Part shown: positions 1 through 11,249 of the stretch, piece by piece
Position numbering within the stretch: the first letter of the stretch is position 1
Layout: each line of letters opens with the position of its first letter
Assembly: GCA_019454225.1 (NCBI GenBank)
Contig: CP075370.1
Coordinates: forward strand, 3,157,649 to 3,221,648
DNA length: 64,000 nt
Reading direction: 5' to 3'
From: Paracoccaceae bacterium
GTDB taxonomy: Bacteria; Pseudomonadota; Alphaproteobacteria; Rhodobacterales; Rhodobacteraceae
The notes under the pieces: generated by a model
Told to the model about the DNA's origin: nothing
Seen by the model: only the letters and a program-made list of their open reading frames with translations
Database searches by the model: none
Made by a program: the position numbers and the translations under genes

Positions 1-971
1 CGGTTGCGGATGGCGCGTTCCTGGCGGGGCAGGTCGGCGCGGTCGAACAGGGCACGCACCTGCCGCCCCTGGCCCTGTTCGATCATCTTCTTCATCGGCC
101 CGTAGCCGCGCAGCACGCGCTTGACCTCGCGCTGCCCGGCGACCCGTTCCAGAACCTCGACCACGCGGTCGCTTTCGCGGGCGTAGAGCAGCGGAAGGCT
201 GCGCCAGTGGCAGGTCACCCCGTCATCCATCCCGGCCAGTTCCGGCCCGGGACGCCCGCCGCCGAGCGCGTGAATGACAAGCGGCAGCACGATCTGGTCA
301 AGCCAGGGGTCCATCGGCTGGCACACCAGTTCGGGGGGCGGGTCGCGGAGCACGGCGACGGCCCAGTCGCGGAACCGGTCGCCGAAGGTGCGGGGCGAGG
401 CGTGGAAGAACCAGCCCGCGTTGAAGTAGAGATAGCGGCGCCAGTATTCCTCGGGCTGCGACAGGTCGAGGCTGGAGGCGAAGTCGAGGCCGAACCGGTC
501 ATAGAGCGCGCGCCAGATGGCGGTATAGCCCGGCCCGTAGAGTTCCGGCACGGGCCAGGTGCCCTCGCGCTTCATCGAGGCGGCGGGGCGGGCGAAATCG
601 AAGGGCACGGCCGAAAGCGCGCCGGTGACCAGCGTGTCGGTGTCGAGGAACAGGAAGGGTTCGTCGGGCAGGCAGGCCAGCCCCTCGATCTTGTTGCCAT
701 AGGGGTAGGTGGCGCCGAAATGGCGGTTCTCGAAGGGCAGGATCTCGGCCCCCAGTTCGTGCAGGAGCGCGCGGGCCTCGGGGTCGGCGAGGCGCGGGTC
801 CTCGGGCCAGCGGGGGCCGGGCTGCGGCTCCATCAGGATCAGGCGGCCGGGAAAGCCGGGGTCGGAGGCGCGCAGCGAGGCGGCGAGCAGCACCGACTCG
901 TAGGTCAGGCGGCCGGCCTGCACCACGGCGGCCACGTTGAACCTTTGCGCGGCGGGGGGTGTTTCTGACAT
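1..971 (-). CDS. Glycosyltransferase-like protein with a DxD motif (3' end cut by window edge)
   Basis: An open frame runs on the minus strand from an ATG at 971 to the window edge, about 323 codons without a stop, so the C-terminus is missing. The protein begins MSETPPAAQRFNVAAVVQAG and contains FLFLDTDTLV near residue 120. This is the hydrophobic strand plus DxD signature used by nucleotide-sugar glycosyltransferases to hold a metal. A second conserved-looking block, YLYFNAGWFF, lies near residue 185 and resembles the acceptor-side segment of GT-A folds. There is no signal peptide or membrane segment, so it is probably cytoplasmic. The donor and acceptor cannot be told from the sequence. 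The gene is divergent from the small secreted protein at 1025. Confidence 0.6.
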   Translation of the reverse strand, partial: MSETPPAAQRFNVAAVVQAGRLTYESVLLAASLRASDPGFPGRLILMEPQPGPRWPEDPRLADPEARALLHELGAEILPFENRHFGATYPYGNKIEGLACLPDEPFLFLDTDTLVTGALSAVPFDFARPAASMKREGTWPVPELYGPGYTAIWRALYDRFGLDFASSLDLSQPEEYWRRYLYFNAGWFFHASPRTFGDRFRDWAVAVLRDPPPELVCQPMDPWLDQIVLPLVIHALGGGRPGPELAGMDDGVTCHWRSLPLLYARESDRVVEVLERVAGQREVKRVLRGYGPMKKMIEQGQGRQVRALFDRADLPRQERAIRN

Positions 972-1024
972 GCTGGTCCCGGCGGGCGGGAATGCCCGGG
1001 GCGACTATGGCGCGGGGGAACCAG

Positions 1025-1444
1025 ATGGTGAAGGCAAAAGCGGCGGGTGCGGCGCTGTGGGTGGCGATGGCGGGCGGGGCGGTGGCGCAGGGCTTCACCA
1101 CGGCGGCGGAGGTGCGGCCGATCCTGGAGATGACGCAGGGCAACTGGGTGGCGGTGCGGGAATACGACGGCAAGGACCTGGTCTATTTCACGCATCTGCT
1201 GGCCTGGCGCTGCGGGCTGGCGGCGGTGCGGTTCTCGGTGAACAGCACCGCGTCCGACTATGTCTGGCCGATGGAGCCCTGCTATGAGGGGACGGCAAGC
1301 CCGAACGCGATCAAGTCGGAGGGGCACCTGCCCTATGTGGCGCTGCCGCTGGGGTCGGTGGACAGCATCGCGGTGGTGCTGGAGCTGGACGACGGCACCT
1401 TCCTGAAGGCGCAGTTCAACCGGGCGCAGGTGCTGATGCCGTGA
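1025..1444 (+). CDS. Small secreted protein of unknown function
   Basis: 139 residues beginning MVKAKAAGAALWVAMAGG, a short positively charged start followed by a hydrophobic stretch and an AQG cleavage site, which together form a typical Sec signal peptide. The mature part is about 115 residues with two cysteines (WRCGLAA and MEPCYEG) that could form a disulfide. I chose the ATG at 1025 because a GGGGGAA stretch lies just upstream and the signal peptide then begins cleanly. Upstream ATGs at 959 and 1007 add an arginine-rich lead that looks non-coding. The family was not recognised. The first copy of the two-copy dispersed element follows 12 bases after the stop. Confidence 0.65.
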   Translation: MVKAKAAGAALWVAMAGGAVAQGFTTAAEVRPILEMTQGNWVAVREYDGKDLVYFTHLLAWRCGLAAVRFSVNSTASDYVWPMEPCYEGTASPNAIKSEGHLPYVALPLGSVDSIAVVLELDDGTFLKAQFNRAQVLMP

Positions 1445-1455
1445 CGGGCGCAGGG

Positions 1456-1530
1456 GGCGTCCCACCGTGGGACGCCGAGCGGAGGCAGGAAAATCAATGG
1501 CTTGACCATGGCGCGTCAAGGGTTTGTTAA
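1456..1530 (+). repeat. Dispersed intergenic element, copy 1: palindrome plus promoter-like boxes
   Basis: A perfect 9-bp inverted repeat (GGCGTCCCA, loop CCG, TGGGACGCC) occupies 1456-1476. After 19 bases comes ATCAATGGCTTGACC, and after 15 more TTTGTTAA. Read as a promoter, TTGACC (1502-1507) and TGTTAA (1525-1530) are 17 bases apart. The same order with identical 19- and 15-base spacers recurs on the other strand at 46043-46114. Both copies sit directly downstream of a stop codon between convergent genes. No T-run follows the hairpin, so a simple intrinsic terminator is unlikely. Confidence 0.6.
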
Positions 1531-1560
1531 CATCTGGGCCGCGAAGGCCGCCGCCGCGCC

Positions 1561-2355
1561 TCAGCCCGGGGGCGTGAAGCGCAGCGACAGGCAGGACATG
1601 CCGCCGTCCAGTTTCGCGCATTCGGAATTGCCGACGGCCACCACCGGATAGCCCGCCTGCGCCAGCCGTTCGGCGGTGCGGGGAAAGCCGTCGGGCACGA
1701 TCACCGCGCCGTTGAAGCGGATGGCGTTGGCCGCCGCCTCCTCGCCGTCGGCGGTGTGGATCACGCGGTAGCCCGCGAAGCAGCCCGAGGCGGCCAGCCG
1801 GGGGGTGGACAGGATGGTTTCCGCATCGACCAGCGAGCAGTCGGTCTTGAAGTGCAGCACGCCCGGGGGTGTTTCGACCTCGCGCAGCGGCCAGCCCCAG
1901 CGCGCGACGATGGCCGCCAGTTCGGCGATGCCGGCGGCGTTGGTGCGGGCCGAGCGCCCCACGAGGATCTCGGTCTCGCACATCAGGATGTCGCCGCCCT
2001 CGATGAAGCTGGCGGCGCCGCCGATGCGGTCCAGCGTGCCGTAGAAGGCGGCCAGATGCGGCGTCATTTCCGCCGCCTCGCCGAGGCGCGAGGGGGCGCC
2101 GGGCCGCATGATCACGGCGCCCTGCGGCAGGCAGAGCGCGGTATCCTCGACGAACTGCGCGTCGGGGTAGTCGGGCAGCGGATCAAGCTCGATCACGGTG
2201 GCGCCGGTGGCGCGCAGGGCGTCCACATAGGCGGCATGATGGGCCAGCATCCGCGTCAGGTCGGGCGCCCCGGTGTCGACCGCGCGCAGGCCATGGGTGG
2301 CGGTGGGCGCCGGGCGGCGGGTGATGGCATGGGTGAAGGTGGTGGAACGGAACAT
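1561..2355 (-). CDS. N(G),N(G)-dimethylarginine dimethylaminohydrolase (DDAH)
   Basis: 264 residues, the usual DDAH length. The enzyme hydrolyses asymmetric methylarginines to citrulline and methylamines. Visible family features are the substrate-loop block DAQFVEDTAL, FIEGGDILM in the middle, the histidine block VLHFKTDCS that supplies the catalytic His, and the C-terminal LDGGMSCLSLRF carrying the nucleophilic cysteine. The ATG at 2355 is supported by GGAGG six bases upstream. Longer upstream starts add an arginine-rich, low-quality lead. It stands alone, just beyond the end of the cbb operon. Arginine deiminase relatives share the fold, but the length and C-terminal motif favour DDAH. Confidence 0.85.
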   Translation of the reverse strand: MFRSTTFTHAITRRPAPTATHGLRAVDTGAPDLTRMLAHHAAYVDALRATGATVIELDPLPDYPDAQFVEDTALCLPQGAVIMRPGAPSRLGEAAEMTPHLAAFYGTLDRIGGAASFIEGGDILMCETEILVGRSARTNAAGIAELAAIVARWGWPLREVETPPGVLHFKTDCSLVDAETILSTPRLAASGCFAGYRVIHTADGEEAAANAIRFNGAVIVPDGFPRTAERLAQAGYPVVAVGNSECAKLDGGMSCLSLRFTPPG

Positions 2356-2407
2356 CGGGGCCTCCGGGGTTGCCCCCCGATACCCCCTGCCCCGCGCCCT
2401 GTCGAGA

Positions 2408-3058
2408 TCAGCGCAGGCGTTCGACCAGCGCGGGCAGCGCGCCCCAGTCGGCAAAGGCCGCGTCATGCGGAAGTGCTGCCAGCGGCGCCTGGCGGTAGCC
2501 TTCGGTATAAATAAGGAAGGGCATGGCGGCGTTGGCGGCGGTTTCGGCATCCACCTCGCTGTCGCCCACATAGATCACCCGGTCGCGGCCCAGCGCCTGC
2601 GCCGCGGCGCGAAGGGGCGCGGGATCGGGCTTGCGCCGGGGCAGGCTGTCGCCGCCGATCACCACCCCGAAACGGTCGAGCAGGTCGAGATGGCGCAGCA
2701 CCGCCAGCGTCGGCGCATGGGGCTTGTTCGTGCAGATTCCGAGCGCGCAGCCCGTCGCCGCCAGACGGTCGAGCGCCGCGACCACCCCGGGATAGGGGCG
2801 GGTCAGGCCCACCGCATCCTCGTATCCCGCGGTGAAGCTGGCCACCATGGCGGCAAAGCGCGGGCCTGCGGGATCGTCGCCGCTGGCATCGAGCAGGCGT
2901 TCCACCAGATGCGGCACGCCCTTGCCGATGAAGCTGCGGACCTGCGGCAGCGTCAGGGGGGGAAAGCCCTGTTCGGCCAGCACCCGGTTCGAGGCGGCGT
3001 GGATGTCGGGCGCGGAATCGATCAGCGTGCCGTCGAGATCGAAGATGACCGAGATCAT
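2408..3058 (-). CDS. cbbZ: Phosphoglycolate phosphatase CbbZ
   Basis: 216-residue HAD-superfamily phosphatase that dephosphorylates 2-phosphoglycolate, the product of the RuBisCO oxygenase reaction. HAD motif I is FDLDGTLIDS near residue 7, motif II is the CTNKP block near residue 103, and motifs III/IV are RRKPDP and VIYVGDSEVDAETA. The start ATG overlaps the cbbY stop by four bases (ATGA), so it is the last translationally coupled gene of the cbb operon. The position directly after cbbY in a RuBisCO operon supports a photorespiratory salvage role over a general phosphatase. Confidence 0.88.
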   Translation of the reverse strand: MISVIFDLDGTLIDSAPDIHAASNRVLAEQGFPPLTLPQVRSFIGKGVPHLVERLLDASGDDPAGPRFAAMVASFTAGYEDAVGLTRPYPGVVAALDRLAATGCALGICTNKPHAPTLAVLRHLDLLDRFGVVIGGDSLPRRKPDPAPLRAAAQALGRDRVIYVGDSEVDAETAANAAMPFLIYTEGYRQAPLAALPHDAAFADWGALPALVERLR

Positions 3059-3756
3059 GCCGCGTGCCTTTCCAGCAGGGCCGCCAGTCCGTCGAGACCG
3101 CCCAGGGCCGAGAATTCGGGCAGGACCGCCAGCGCGCCCGAGAAATCCTCGGCCCGGGTGTAGATGCCGGGCGAGACGATGCAGGGGATGCCCGCCGCGA
3201 TGGCCGCGCGCAGTCCGTTCCGGCTGTCCTCCAGCGCGACGGTGCGGGCGGCGGGCAGGCCCAGCCGGTCGAGCGCCAGCCGGTAGACATCAGGGGCGGG
3301 CTTCTTGGCCGCCACCTCGTCGCCGGCGGCGATCACGTCGAAGACCTCGGACGCGCTGCGGCCCCAGACGGCGCGGGCCAGCGCCTCGACATTGGGGCGG
3401 CTGGTGGTGGTGGCGACGGCCAGCTTCAGCCCCGCCCGCCGCGCGGCGACGACCAGGGCACCGATGCCCTCGCGCAGCACGATCTGGCCCTCGGCGATCA
3501 GCTGGACATAGCGTTCGGTCTTGGCGGCGTGCAGCATCGCCACATCGGTCGGGGGCGCGCCGGTTTCGTCCATGTGGCGGCGGATGCGTTCCTTTCCGCC
3601 CGTGGTGGTCAGCAGGCGCGCGTAATCCGCGCCGGTCCAGTGCCAGAGCAGGCCCATGCGGGCGAAGGTTTCGTTGAAGGCGCGACGGTGAACCTCTTCG
3701 GTTTCGGCAAGGGTGCCGTCGACGTCGAAGATGATGGCGTCAGGCAAGCTGTCCAA
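3055..3756 (-). CDS. cbbY: CbbY, xylulose-1,5-bisphosphate phosphatase of the RuBisCO operon
   Basis: About 233-residue HAD hydrolase. In Rhodobacter, CbbY removes xylulose-1,5-bisphosphate, a misfire product that inhibits RuBisCO. Motif I is IIFDVDGTLAETEEVHRRAF, with the acidic cap residues typical of CbbY. Motif II is ATTTSRPN, and later come AAKKPAPD and VALEDSRNG. No ATG starts the conserved part. I chose TTG at 3756 because GGAGG lies six bases upstream; TTG at 3747 is possible. Either choice overlaps the end of cbbE, so translation is probably coupled. It lies between cbbE and cbbZ. Confidence 0.87.
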   Translation of the reverse strand: MDSLPDAIIFDVDGTLAETEEVHRRAFNETFARMGLLWHWTGADYARLLTTTGGKERIRRHMDETGAPPTDVAMLHAAKTERYVQLIAEGQIVLREGIGALVVAARRAGLKLAVATTTSRPNVEALARAVWGRSASEVFDVIAAGDEVAAKKPAPDVYRLALDRLGLPAARTVALEDSRNGLRAAIAAGIPCIVSPGIYTRAEDFSGALAVLPEFSALGGLDGLAALLERHAA

Positions 3757-4441
3757 CCGCCGCCTCCGCCGCCGCCCGGATCGCCCGGATGTTGCTGCCG
3801 TAGGGCGCCGGATCGGCCACCGACCCGCCCTTGAACACCGCCGAGCCCGCGACCAGCACATCCGCCCCGGCGGCGGCCACCAGCGGCGCGGTCTCGGGCG
3901 TCACGCCGCCGTCGATCTCGACATGCACGGGGCGGTCGCCGATCATGGCGCGCAGGCGGCGCACCTTTTCGACCTGGCTGTGGATGAATTTCTGGCCGCC
4001 GAAGCCGGGGTTCACCGTCATCACGCAGACGAGGTCGACCATGTCGAGCAGCCAGTCGAGCGCGGCCACGTCGGTGCCCGGGTTGATCGCCAGCCCCGCC
4101 TTGCAGCCCGCACCCCGGATCGCCTGGAGCGTGCGGTGGACATGCGGCCCGGCCTCGAGATGGGCGCTGATGATGTCGGCCCCGGCGCGGGCGAAGGCCT
4201 CGATGTAGGGATCGACGGGGGCGATCATCAGGTGGACGTCCATCACCCCGCGGATATGGGGGCGGATGGCGGCGCAGGTGGCGGGGCCGAAGGTGATGTT
4301 GGGCACGAAATGCCCGTCCATCACGTCGACATGCACCCAGTCGGCACCCTGCGCCTCGATCGCCCGGCATTCCGCGCCGAAATCCGCGAAATCGGCCGAC
4401 AGGATCGAGGGCGCGATCTTGATGCGGCGGTGAAAGGTCAT
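3740..4441 (-). CDS. cbbE: Ribulose-phosphate 3-epimerase
   Basis: 233 residues. It interconverts xylulose-5-phosphate and ribulose-5-phosphate in the regenerative part of the Calvin cycle. The TIM-barrel signatures are clear: [14 protein letters not shown] at the N-terminus, [16 protein letters not shown] with the metal-binding His and catalytic Asp, [23 protein letters not shown], and VEIDGGV near the end. The ATG overlaps the cbbX stop by four bases. Many Rhodobacter form I operons lack cbbE, so its place between cbbX and cbbY is worth noting. A general rpe role is equally possible. Confidence 0.93.
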   Translation of the reverse strand: MTFHRRIKIAPSILSADFADFGAECRAIEAQGADWVHVDVMDGHFVPNITFGPATCAAIRPHIRGVMDVHLMIAPVDPYIEAFARAGADIISAHLEAGPHVHRTLQAIRGAGCKAGLAINPGTDVAALDWLLDMVDLVCVMTVNPGFGGQKFIHSQVEKVRRLRAMIGDRPVHVEIDGGVTPETAPLVAAAGADVLVAGSAVFKGGSVADPAPYGSNIRAIRAAAEAAVGQLA

Positions 4442-5355
4442 GGCGCGGTCCCCCTGCGTTCGCTGTCGAGCCCGCCGCGGAAGACGCGGCTGGCGCGGAT
4501 GTCGCCCTCCTCTATCGTGCTGAGCGCGGCGGCGTCCAGCATCCCCGCGGTGTCGAACAGGCGGTTGGCCTGCCGCAGCCGGGCGCGGTCGATCGCGTTG
4601 CGGATCGAGCGGGCGTTGGCGAAATGCGGCTGGCCACGCCGCAGCGCGATGTATTCGGCCATCGCCGCCGCCGCGCCCTCGGTCATCGCGTAGTTCTGCG
4701 CGTCCAGCATGGCGCCGACGATGCGCAGCAGTTCGGCATCGTCGTAGTCGGGAAACTCGATGTGATGCGCGATGCGGGAGCGGAATCCCGGGTTCGACTG
4801 GAAGAAGTTCTCCATCCGGTCGGCGTAGCCGGCGAGGATCACCACCAGATCGTCGCGGTTGTTCTCCATCACCTGAAGGAGGATCTCGATCGCCTCCTGC
4901 CCGTAGTCGCGCTCGTTGTCGGGGCGGTAGAGGTAATAGGCCTCGTCGATGAACAGCACGCCGCCCATCGCCTTTTTCAGCACCTCCTTCGTCTTGGGGG
5001 CCGTGTGCCCGATGTACTGCCCCACCAGGTCGTCGCGCGTCACGCTGACGAGATGGCCCTTCCGGACATAGCCGAGGCGGTGCAGGATGCCCGCCATCTT
5101 CATCGCCACGGTGGTCTTGCCCGTGCCGGGGTTCCCGGTGAAGGACATGTGCAGGGTGGGCGTCTGGTGGCTGAGACCCAGCGACTTGCGCGCCTTCTCG
5201 ACCAGCAGCAGGGCCGCCGTCTCGCGGATGCGCGCCTTGACCGGTTTCAGCCCGATCAGTTCGCGGTCCAGTTCGGCCAGCAGTTCCCTGACGCCGGAGC
5301 TTTCGAACTCCGCCCGCAGGTCCACCTTGCCTGCCCCGCCCTCGCCCGCGTCCAT
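4438..5355 (-). CDS. cbbX: CbbX, red-type RuBisCO activase
   Basis: 305-residue AAA+ ATPase that frees form IC/ID RuBisCO from inhibitory sugar phosphates by pulling on the large-subunit C-terminus. Walker A is [13 protein letters not shown] near residue 75, Walker B is [13 protein letters not shown], and a sensor/arginine-finger region follows ([16 protein letters not shown]). The [19 protein letters not shown] block is highly characteristic of CbbX. I chose the ATG at 5355, three codons inside the longest frame. Its position directly after cbbS and the red-type sequence of cbbL match the expected partner. Confidence 0.95.
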   Translation of the reverse strand: MDAGEGGAGKVDLRAEFESSGVRELLAELDRELIGLKPVKARIRETAALLLVEKARKSLGLSHQTPTLHMSFTGNPGTGKTTVAMKMAGILHRLGYVRKGHLVSVTRDDLVGQYIGHTAPKTKEVLKKAMGGVLFIDEAYYLYRPDNERDYGQEAIEILLQVMENNRDDLVVILAGYADRMENFFQSNPGFRSRIAHHIEFPDYDDAELLRIVGAMLDAQNYAMTEGAAAAMAEYIALRRGQPHFANARSIRNAIDRARLRQANRLFDTAGMLDAAALSTIEEGDIRASRVFRGGLDSERRGTAP

Positions 5356-5424
5356 GCCTCGCACCCCTGTCTGTTGCCGGAGATTCCACGGCTGGCCCGG
5401 GGGGTGTCCCCCCGGGCCACGCCC

Positions 5425-5814
5425 TCAGCGCATCGTCTCGTGGGTGTAGCGCATCGCGCGGCTGTCGACCTCCTGCCGCGTCATGCGGATGGTGGGTTCG
5501 TCGGCCGGGCGGTTGACGATGAAGCTCATCGTCACCGTCTCGAAGCCCCGCGTGCTGTCGAAGGCGTTGAAGCGGATGTAGGCGTCGCCATGCGCCTTGC
5601 GGCAGTCGGCCAGTTCCATCATCACGCCCTTCGCATCCCGAAGGTCGAACATCGGGTTGCCCCACATTTCCCAGAAGGTGTTCCGGGGGTGCGGGTCATA
5701 GGTGTATTCCACCCCGATGGCCCAGCCCTTGCCGAGGCAGTAGTCCACCTGGGCCGAGATCTGGTCGTCGGTCAGGTCGGGCAGGAACGAAAAGCAGCCT
5801 TGGGTCACGCGCAT
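5425..5814 (-). CDS. cbbS: RuBisCO small subunit, red type
   Basis: 129 residues. It forms the L8S8 hexadecamer with CbbL. The start MRVTQGCFSFLPDLTDDQI and the segment GVEYTYDPHPRNTFWEMWG are characteristic of red-type small subunits, which carry a C-terminal extension compared with green-type ones. The ATG at 5814 has AGGAGA six bases upstream. Only 11 bases separate it from the cbbL stop, so the two subunits are made from one message. Confidence 0.96.
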   Translation of the reverse strand: MRVTQGCFSFLPDLTDDQISAQVDYCLGKGWAIGVEYTYDPHPRNTFWEMWGNPMFDLRDAKGVMMELADCRKAHGDAYIRFNAFDSTRGFETVTMSFIVNRPADEPTIRMTRQEVDSRAMRYTHETMR

Positions 5815-5825
5815 CTGCTGTCTCC

Positions 5826-7301
<1,476 letters not shown>

Positions 7302-8381
7302 TCATGCGGCCTTGGCGGACGGGGCCGCCGGGGAAAGCGTGCCGCCGGCATAGCGGCGGGCCATGTCATCCATCGGGATGACCTTGATCTTGCTGGCATG
7401 TCCCGCGGTTCCGAAGGCCTCGAACCGGGCGCGGCAGAGGTCGCGCATCGCGTCCATGGCGGGTTTCAGGAACTTGCGGGGGTCGAATTCGCGGGGGTTG
7501 GTGGTGGCAACGCGGCGGAATTCGGCCGTCATCGCCATGCGGCAGTCGGTGTCGATGTTCACCTTGCGCACGCCGTGGCGGATGCCGCGCACGATTTCCT
7601 CGACCGGAACGCCGAAGGTCTGGGGCATCTGGCCGCCGTGGGCATTGATGATGTCCTGCAGATCCTGCGGGACGCTGGATGATCCGTGCATCACCAGATG
7701 GGTGTCGGGCAGGCGGCGGTGGATTTCCTCGATCACGCCCATGGCGAGGATGTCGCCGTCGGGCTTGCGGCTGAACTTGTAGGCGCCGTGCGAGGTGCCG
7801 CAGGCGATGGCCAGCGCATCGACGCCGGTGCGGGCGACGAAAGCGACCGCCTGGGCCGGGTCGGTCAGAAGCTGGGAATGGTCGAGCGCGCCCTCGGCGC
7901 CGTGGCCGTCCTCGGCCTCGCCCTGGCCGGTCTCGAGACTGCCCAACACGCCGAGTTCGCCCTCGACGCTGGCACCGACCCAATGCGCCATGCGGGCGAC
8001 GCGTTCGGTGATGGCCACGTTGTAGTCGTAGTCGGCCGGGGTCCTGGCATCGGCCTTCAGGCTGCCGTCCATCATCACGCTGGTAAAGCCGTGGCGGATC
8101 GCCGTCATGCAGGTGGCTTCGCTGTTGCCGTGATCCTGGTGCATGCAGATCGGGATGGCGGGGTAGATTGCCGCCAGCGCCTCGATCATCTTGGCCAGCA
8201 TGATGTCATTGGCATAGGACCGCGCCCCGCGCGACGCCTGCATGATGACCGGCGCGTCGACGGCCCGGGCGGCCTCCATGATCGCGAGGCCCTGCTCCAT
8301 GTTGTTGATGTTGAAGGCGGGCACGCCGTAGCCATGTTCGGCGGCATGGTCGAGAAGCTGTCGCAGCGTGATGAGCGCCAT
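7302..8381 (-). CDS. cbbA: Class II fructose-bisphosphate aldolase
   Basis: 359 residues. It condenses glyceraldehyde-3-phosphate and dihydroxyacetone phosphate to fructose-1,6-bisphosphate, and also makes sedoheptulose-bisphosphate in the Calvin cycle. Zinc-enzyme motifs are [11 protein letters not shown] with the catalytic Asp and a zinc His, [35 protein letters not shown] and [18 protein letters not shown]. The ATG at 8381 follows the cbbT stop by four bases. No class I lysine motif is present. It is in the operon immediately before cbbL. Confidence 0.96.
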   Translation of the reverse strand: MALITLRQLLDHAAEHGYGVPAFNINNMEQGLAIMEAARAVDAPVIMQASRGARSYANDIMLAKMIEALAAIYPAIPICMHQDHGNSEATCMTAIRHGFTSVMMDGSLKADARTPADYDYNVAITERVARMAHWVGASVEGELGVLGSLETGQGEAEDGHGAEGALDHSQLLTDPAQAVAFVARTGVDALAIACGTSHGAYKFSRKPDGDILAMGVIEEIHRRLPDTHLVMHGSSSVPQDLQDIINAHGGQMPQTFGVPVEEIVRGIRHGVRKVNIDTDCRMAMTAEFRRVATTNPREFDPRKFLKPAMDAMRDLCRARFEAFGTAGHASKIKVIPMDDMARRYAGGTLSPAAPSAKAA

Positions 8382-8385
8382 GGGG

Positions 8386-10365
8386 TCAGTCCCTTTTCAG
8401 AAGGCCCTGCGCGGCGCGGCAGGCCGCCTCGGGCGTGATGTCGAAATGGCGGTAGAGCGCGGGCGCGGGGGCAGAGGCGCCAAAGCCGGTCATGCCGACG
8501 AAGGCATCGCCGGGGCCGAGGAACAAATCCCAGCCCTGGCGGATCGCGGCCTCGATCCCGACGCGGGGGGCGGTGCCGATGATTGCCCGGCGGTAGGTGT
8601 CGGGCTGTGCGGCGAAAAGCTCGAACGCGGGGGCGGAGACCACGGCGGCCGCGATGCCCCGCTCGGCCAGGCGGTCCGCGGCGGCAAGGGCGATCTCGAC
8701 CTCGGATCCCGTGGCGATCAGGGTGATGTCGCGCGTCTCGGGCGCGCGCAGCAGATAGGCGCCCCGGGCGGTCATGTTCTGCGTGGCGTCCTGCCGGACC
8801 GTGGGCAGGTTCTGGCGCGACAGCACCAGCAGGGTGGGGGTGGCGGTGGCGGCCATGGCGATCTCCCACGCCTCGGCGGTTTCCACCGCGTCGGCGGGGC
8901 GGATCACGGTGAGGTTCGGGATGGCGCGCAGCGCGGCCAGATGCTCGACCGGCTGATGGGTCGGGCCATCCTCGCCCAGGCCGATCGAGTCATGCGTCAT
9001 CACATAGGTGACGGGCACGCCCATCAGCGCCGACAGCCGGATCGCGCCCCGGCAGTAGTCGGCGAAGGCGAGGAAGGTGCCGCCGTAGGGACGGAACAGC
9101 CCGTGCAGGGCGATGCCGTTCATCGCCGCCGCCATGCCGTGTTCGCGGATGCCGTAGTGCAGGTAGCTGCCGCCGAAATCGGCGGCGGTGACGGCGCGCT
9201 GCGCCGCGGTGCGCGTCAGGTTCGAACCGGTCAGGTCGGCCGAGCCGCCGACGGCAAAGGGCAGCGCGGCATTGACCACGGCCAGGGCCATCTCGCTGGC
9301 CTTGCGGGTGGCGACCCTGGGGCGGTCGGCGATCAGCGCGGCCTTGTGGGCGGCCATGGGCGCCGCGAGCGGGGCGGCATCGCGCGCCAGGTGGGCCGCG
9401 AAGGCATCGCGGGCGGGATGGGCATCGGCGCGCGCCAGCCAGTCGGCCCGCGCCCGTGCGCCGCGGGCGGCGATGCGGGCGAAGGCGGCGTAGACCTCGG
9501 CCGGGATGTCGAAGGGGGCATGGGCCCAGCCCAGATGCGCGCGGGCGGCCGCAATCTCGGCCGGACCGAGAGGCGCGCCGTGCACGTCGTGCCCGCCCTG
9601 CTTGTTGGGCGCGCCCTTGCCGATCAGCGTGCGGCAGGCAACCATCGAGGGGCGCGGATCGGCCTGCGCGGCGGCGATGGCGTCGGCGACCGCCGCCATG
9701 TCATGCCCGTCAACCGCCTGCACATGCCAGCCGCAGGCGGCGAAACGGGCGATCTGGTCGGTCGATGTCGACAGGGCGGTGTCGCCGTCGATGGTGATGC
9801 GGTTGTCATCCCACAGGACCACCAGGCGCGACAGGCCCAGATGGCCCGCCATGTCGATGGCCTCGTGGCTGATGCCTTCCATCAGGCAGCCGTCGCCGGC
9901 GATCGCCCAGGTCCAGTGATCGACGAGGCCGGGAAAGCGGGCGGCGCCCATGCGTTCGGCGATGGCCATGCCGACGGCGGTGGCGATGCCCTGCCCCAGC
10001 GGGCCGGTCGTCACCTCGATGCCCTGTGCGTGGCCGTATTCGGGATGCCCGGCGGTGCGGCTGCCCAGCTGGCGGAAGGCGCGCAACTGGTCGATGCCCA
10101 TGTCGGGATAGCCGAGCAGGTGGTTCAGCGCATAGACCAGCATCGACCCGTGGCCCGCCGACAGCACGAAGCGGTCGCGGTTGGGCCAGTCGTGCGCGGC
10201 GGGGTCGAGCGTGACGAAGCGGTTGAACAGCACGGTCGCCACATCCGCCATCCCCATGGGCATGCCGGGATGCCCGGAATTCGCGGCCTGCACCGCATCC
10301 ATGGCAAGCGCGCGGATGGCGTTGGCCATGGTGGTTTCATCGGCGGGAACGATCTGCGTGGTCAT
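8386..10365 (-). CDS. cbbT: Transketolase
   Basis: 659 residues, full length. It transfers two-carbon units between sugar phosphates with thiamine diphosphate. The N-terminal domain has [11 protein letters not shown] and [14 protein letters not shown]. The thiamine diphosphate/metal motif runs from [14 protein letters not shown] to LVVLWDDN. The central domain carries [18 protein letters not shown] and [20 protein letters not shown]. It lies between cbbP and cbbA with gaps of only about ten and four bases, so it is co-transcribed. Including cbbT in a form I operon gives the cluster most of the regenerative enzymes. Confidence 0.96.
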   Translation of the reverse strand: MTTQIVPADETTMANAIRALAMDAVQAANSGHPGMPMGMADVATVLFNRFVTLDPAAHDWPNRDRFVLSAGHGSMLVYALNHLLGYPDMGIDQLRAFRQLGSRTAGHPEYGHAQGIEVTTGPLGQGIATAVGMAIAERMGAARFPGLVDHWTWAIAGDGCLMEGISHEAIDMAGHLGLSRLVVLWDDNRITIDGDTALSTSTDQIARFAACGWHVQAVDGHDMAAVADAIAAAQADPRPSMVACRTLIGKGAPNKQGGHDVHGAPLGPAEIAAARAHLGWAHAPFDIPAEVYAAFARIAARGARARADWLARADAHPARDAFAAHLARDAAPLAAPMAAHKAALIADRPRVATRKASEMALAVVNAALPFAVGGSADLTGSNLTRTAAQRAVTAADFGGSYLHYGIREHGMAAAMNGIALHGLFRPYGGTFLAFADYCRGAIRLSALMGVPVTYVMTHDSIGLGEDGPTHQPVEHLAALRAIPNLTVIRPADAVETAEAWEIAMAATATPTLLVLSRQNLPTVRQDATQNMTARGAYLLRAPETRDITLIATGSEVEIALAAADRLAERGIAAAVVSAPAFELFAAQPDTYRRAIIGTAPRVGIEAAIRQGWDLFLGPGDAFVGMTGFGASAPAPALYRHFDITPEAACRAAQGLLKRD

Positions 10366-10375
10366 GGGATGCTCC

Positions 10376-11248
10376 TCAGGCCCGGCGCGCGTCGCGCACC
10401 AGCCGCTCGATCAGCGGGGTCAGGATCAGTTGCATCGCGAGGTCGAGCTTGTTGCCCGGGATCACGATCGAGTTCGCCCGGCTCATCCAGGAACCGTGGA
10501 TCATCGCCGTCAGATAGGGAAAGTCGATGCCGCGCGGGTTCTTGAAGCGGATCACCACGAGGCTTTCATCGGCGGTGGGGATCCAGCGGGCGATGAACGG
10601 GTCCGAGGTGTCGACCACCGGGACGCGCTGGAAATTGATGTCGGTCTGCGTGAACTGCGGGCAGATGCAGTGCACATAGGCGTGCATGCGGCGCAGGATG
10701 ACATCGGTGACCGCCTCGGTCGAATAGCCGCGCTGGGCACGGTCACGGTGGATCTTCTGGATCCATTCGAGGTTGATGACGGGCACCACGCCGATCTTCA
10801 GGTCGGCCAGCGCCGCCAGGTTGACGGTGTCGTTCACGACGGCGCCATGCAGCCCTTCGTAGAACAGCAGGTCGGCGCCGTCCTCGAACGGGGCCCATCC
10901 GGTGAATTCGCCAGGCGGCACGCCGTAAAGTTCGCTTTCCTTCTGGTCGTGAACGTAGTGCCGCGTTCGGCCTTTTCCGGTTTCCCCAAAGATTCTGAAT
11001 ACATCCTCAAGTTCCTTGAGTTCGTTCGCCTCGAAGGAAAAGTGGGAAAATGTATAGTCGCCCTCGGCCGTGCGACGTTCGAGCTCGGCCTTCATCTCGG
11101 CCCGGTTGAAGCGGTGGAAGGCGTCGCCCTCGATCGAGACGGCACGCACGCCCTCGCGGCGGAAGATCTGGTCGAAGGTGTTCTTGACCGTGGTGGTGCC
11201 GGCGCCGGACGAGCCCGTGACGGCGATGATCGGATGCTTCTTGCTCAT
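10376..11248 (-). CDS. cbbP: Phosphoribulokinase
   Basis: 290 residues, the octameric bacterial PRK type. It uses ATP to make the RuBisCO substrate ribulose-1,5-bisphosphate. The N-terminus is [20 protein letters not shown], the PRK P-loop. Further blocks are [13 protein letters not shown] with the catalytic acid, the [12 protein letters not shown] segment, and YEGLHGAV. It starts one codon space after cbbF, and the strong shared spacing argues for one transcript. The combination of PRK and RuBisCO in one operon is diagnostic of a functional Calvin cycle. Confidence 0.97.
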   Translation of the reverse strand: MSKKHPIIAVTGSSGAGTTTVKNTFDQIFRREGVRAVSIEGDAFHRFNRAEMKAELERRTAEGDYTFSHFSFEANELKELEDVFRIFGETGKGRTRHYVHDQKESELYGVPPGEFTGWAPFEDGADLLFYEGLHGAVVNDTVNLAALADLKIGVVPVINLEWIQKIHRDRAQRGYSTEAVTDVILRRMHAYVHCICPQFTQTDINFQRVPVVDTSDPFIARWIPTADESLVVIRFKNPRGIDFPYLTAMIHGSWMSRANSIVIPGNKLDLAMQLILTPLIERLVRDARRA

Positions 11249-11249
11249 C

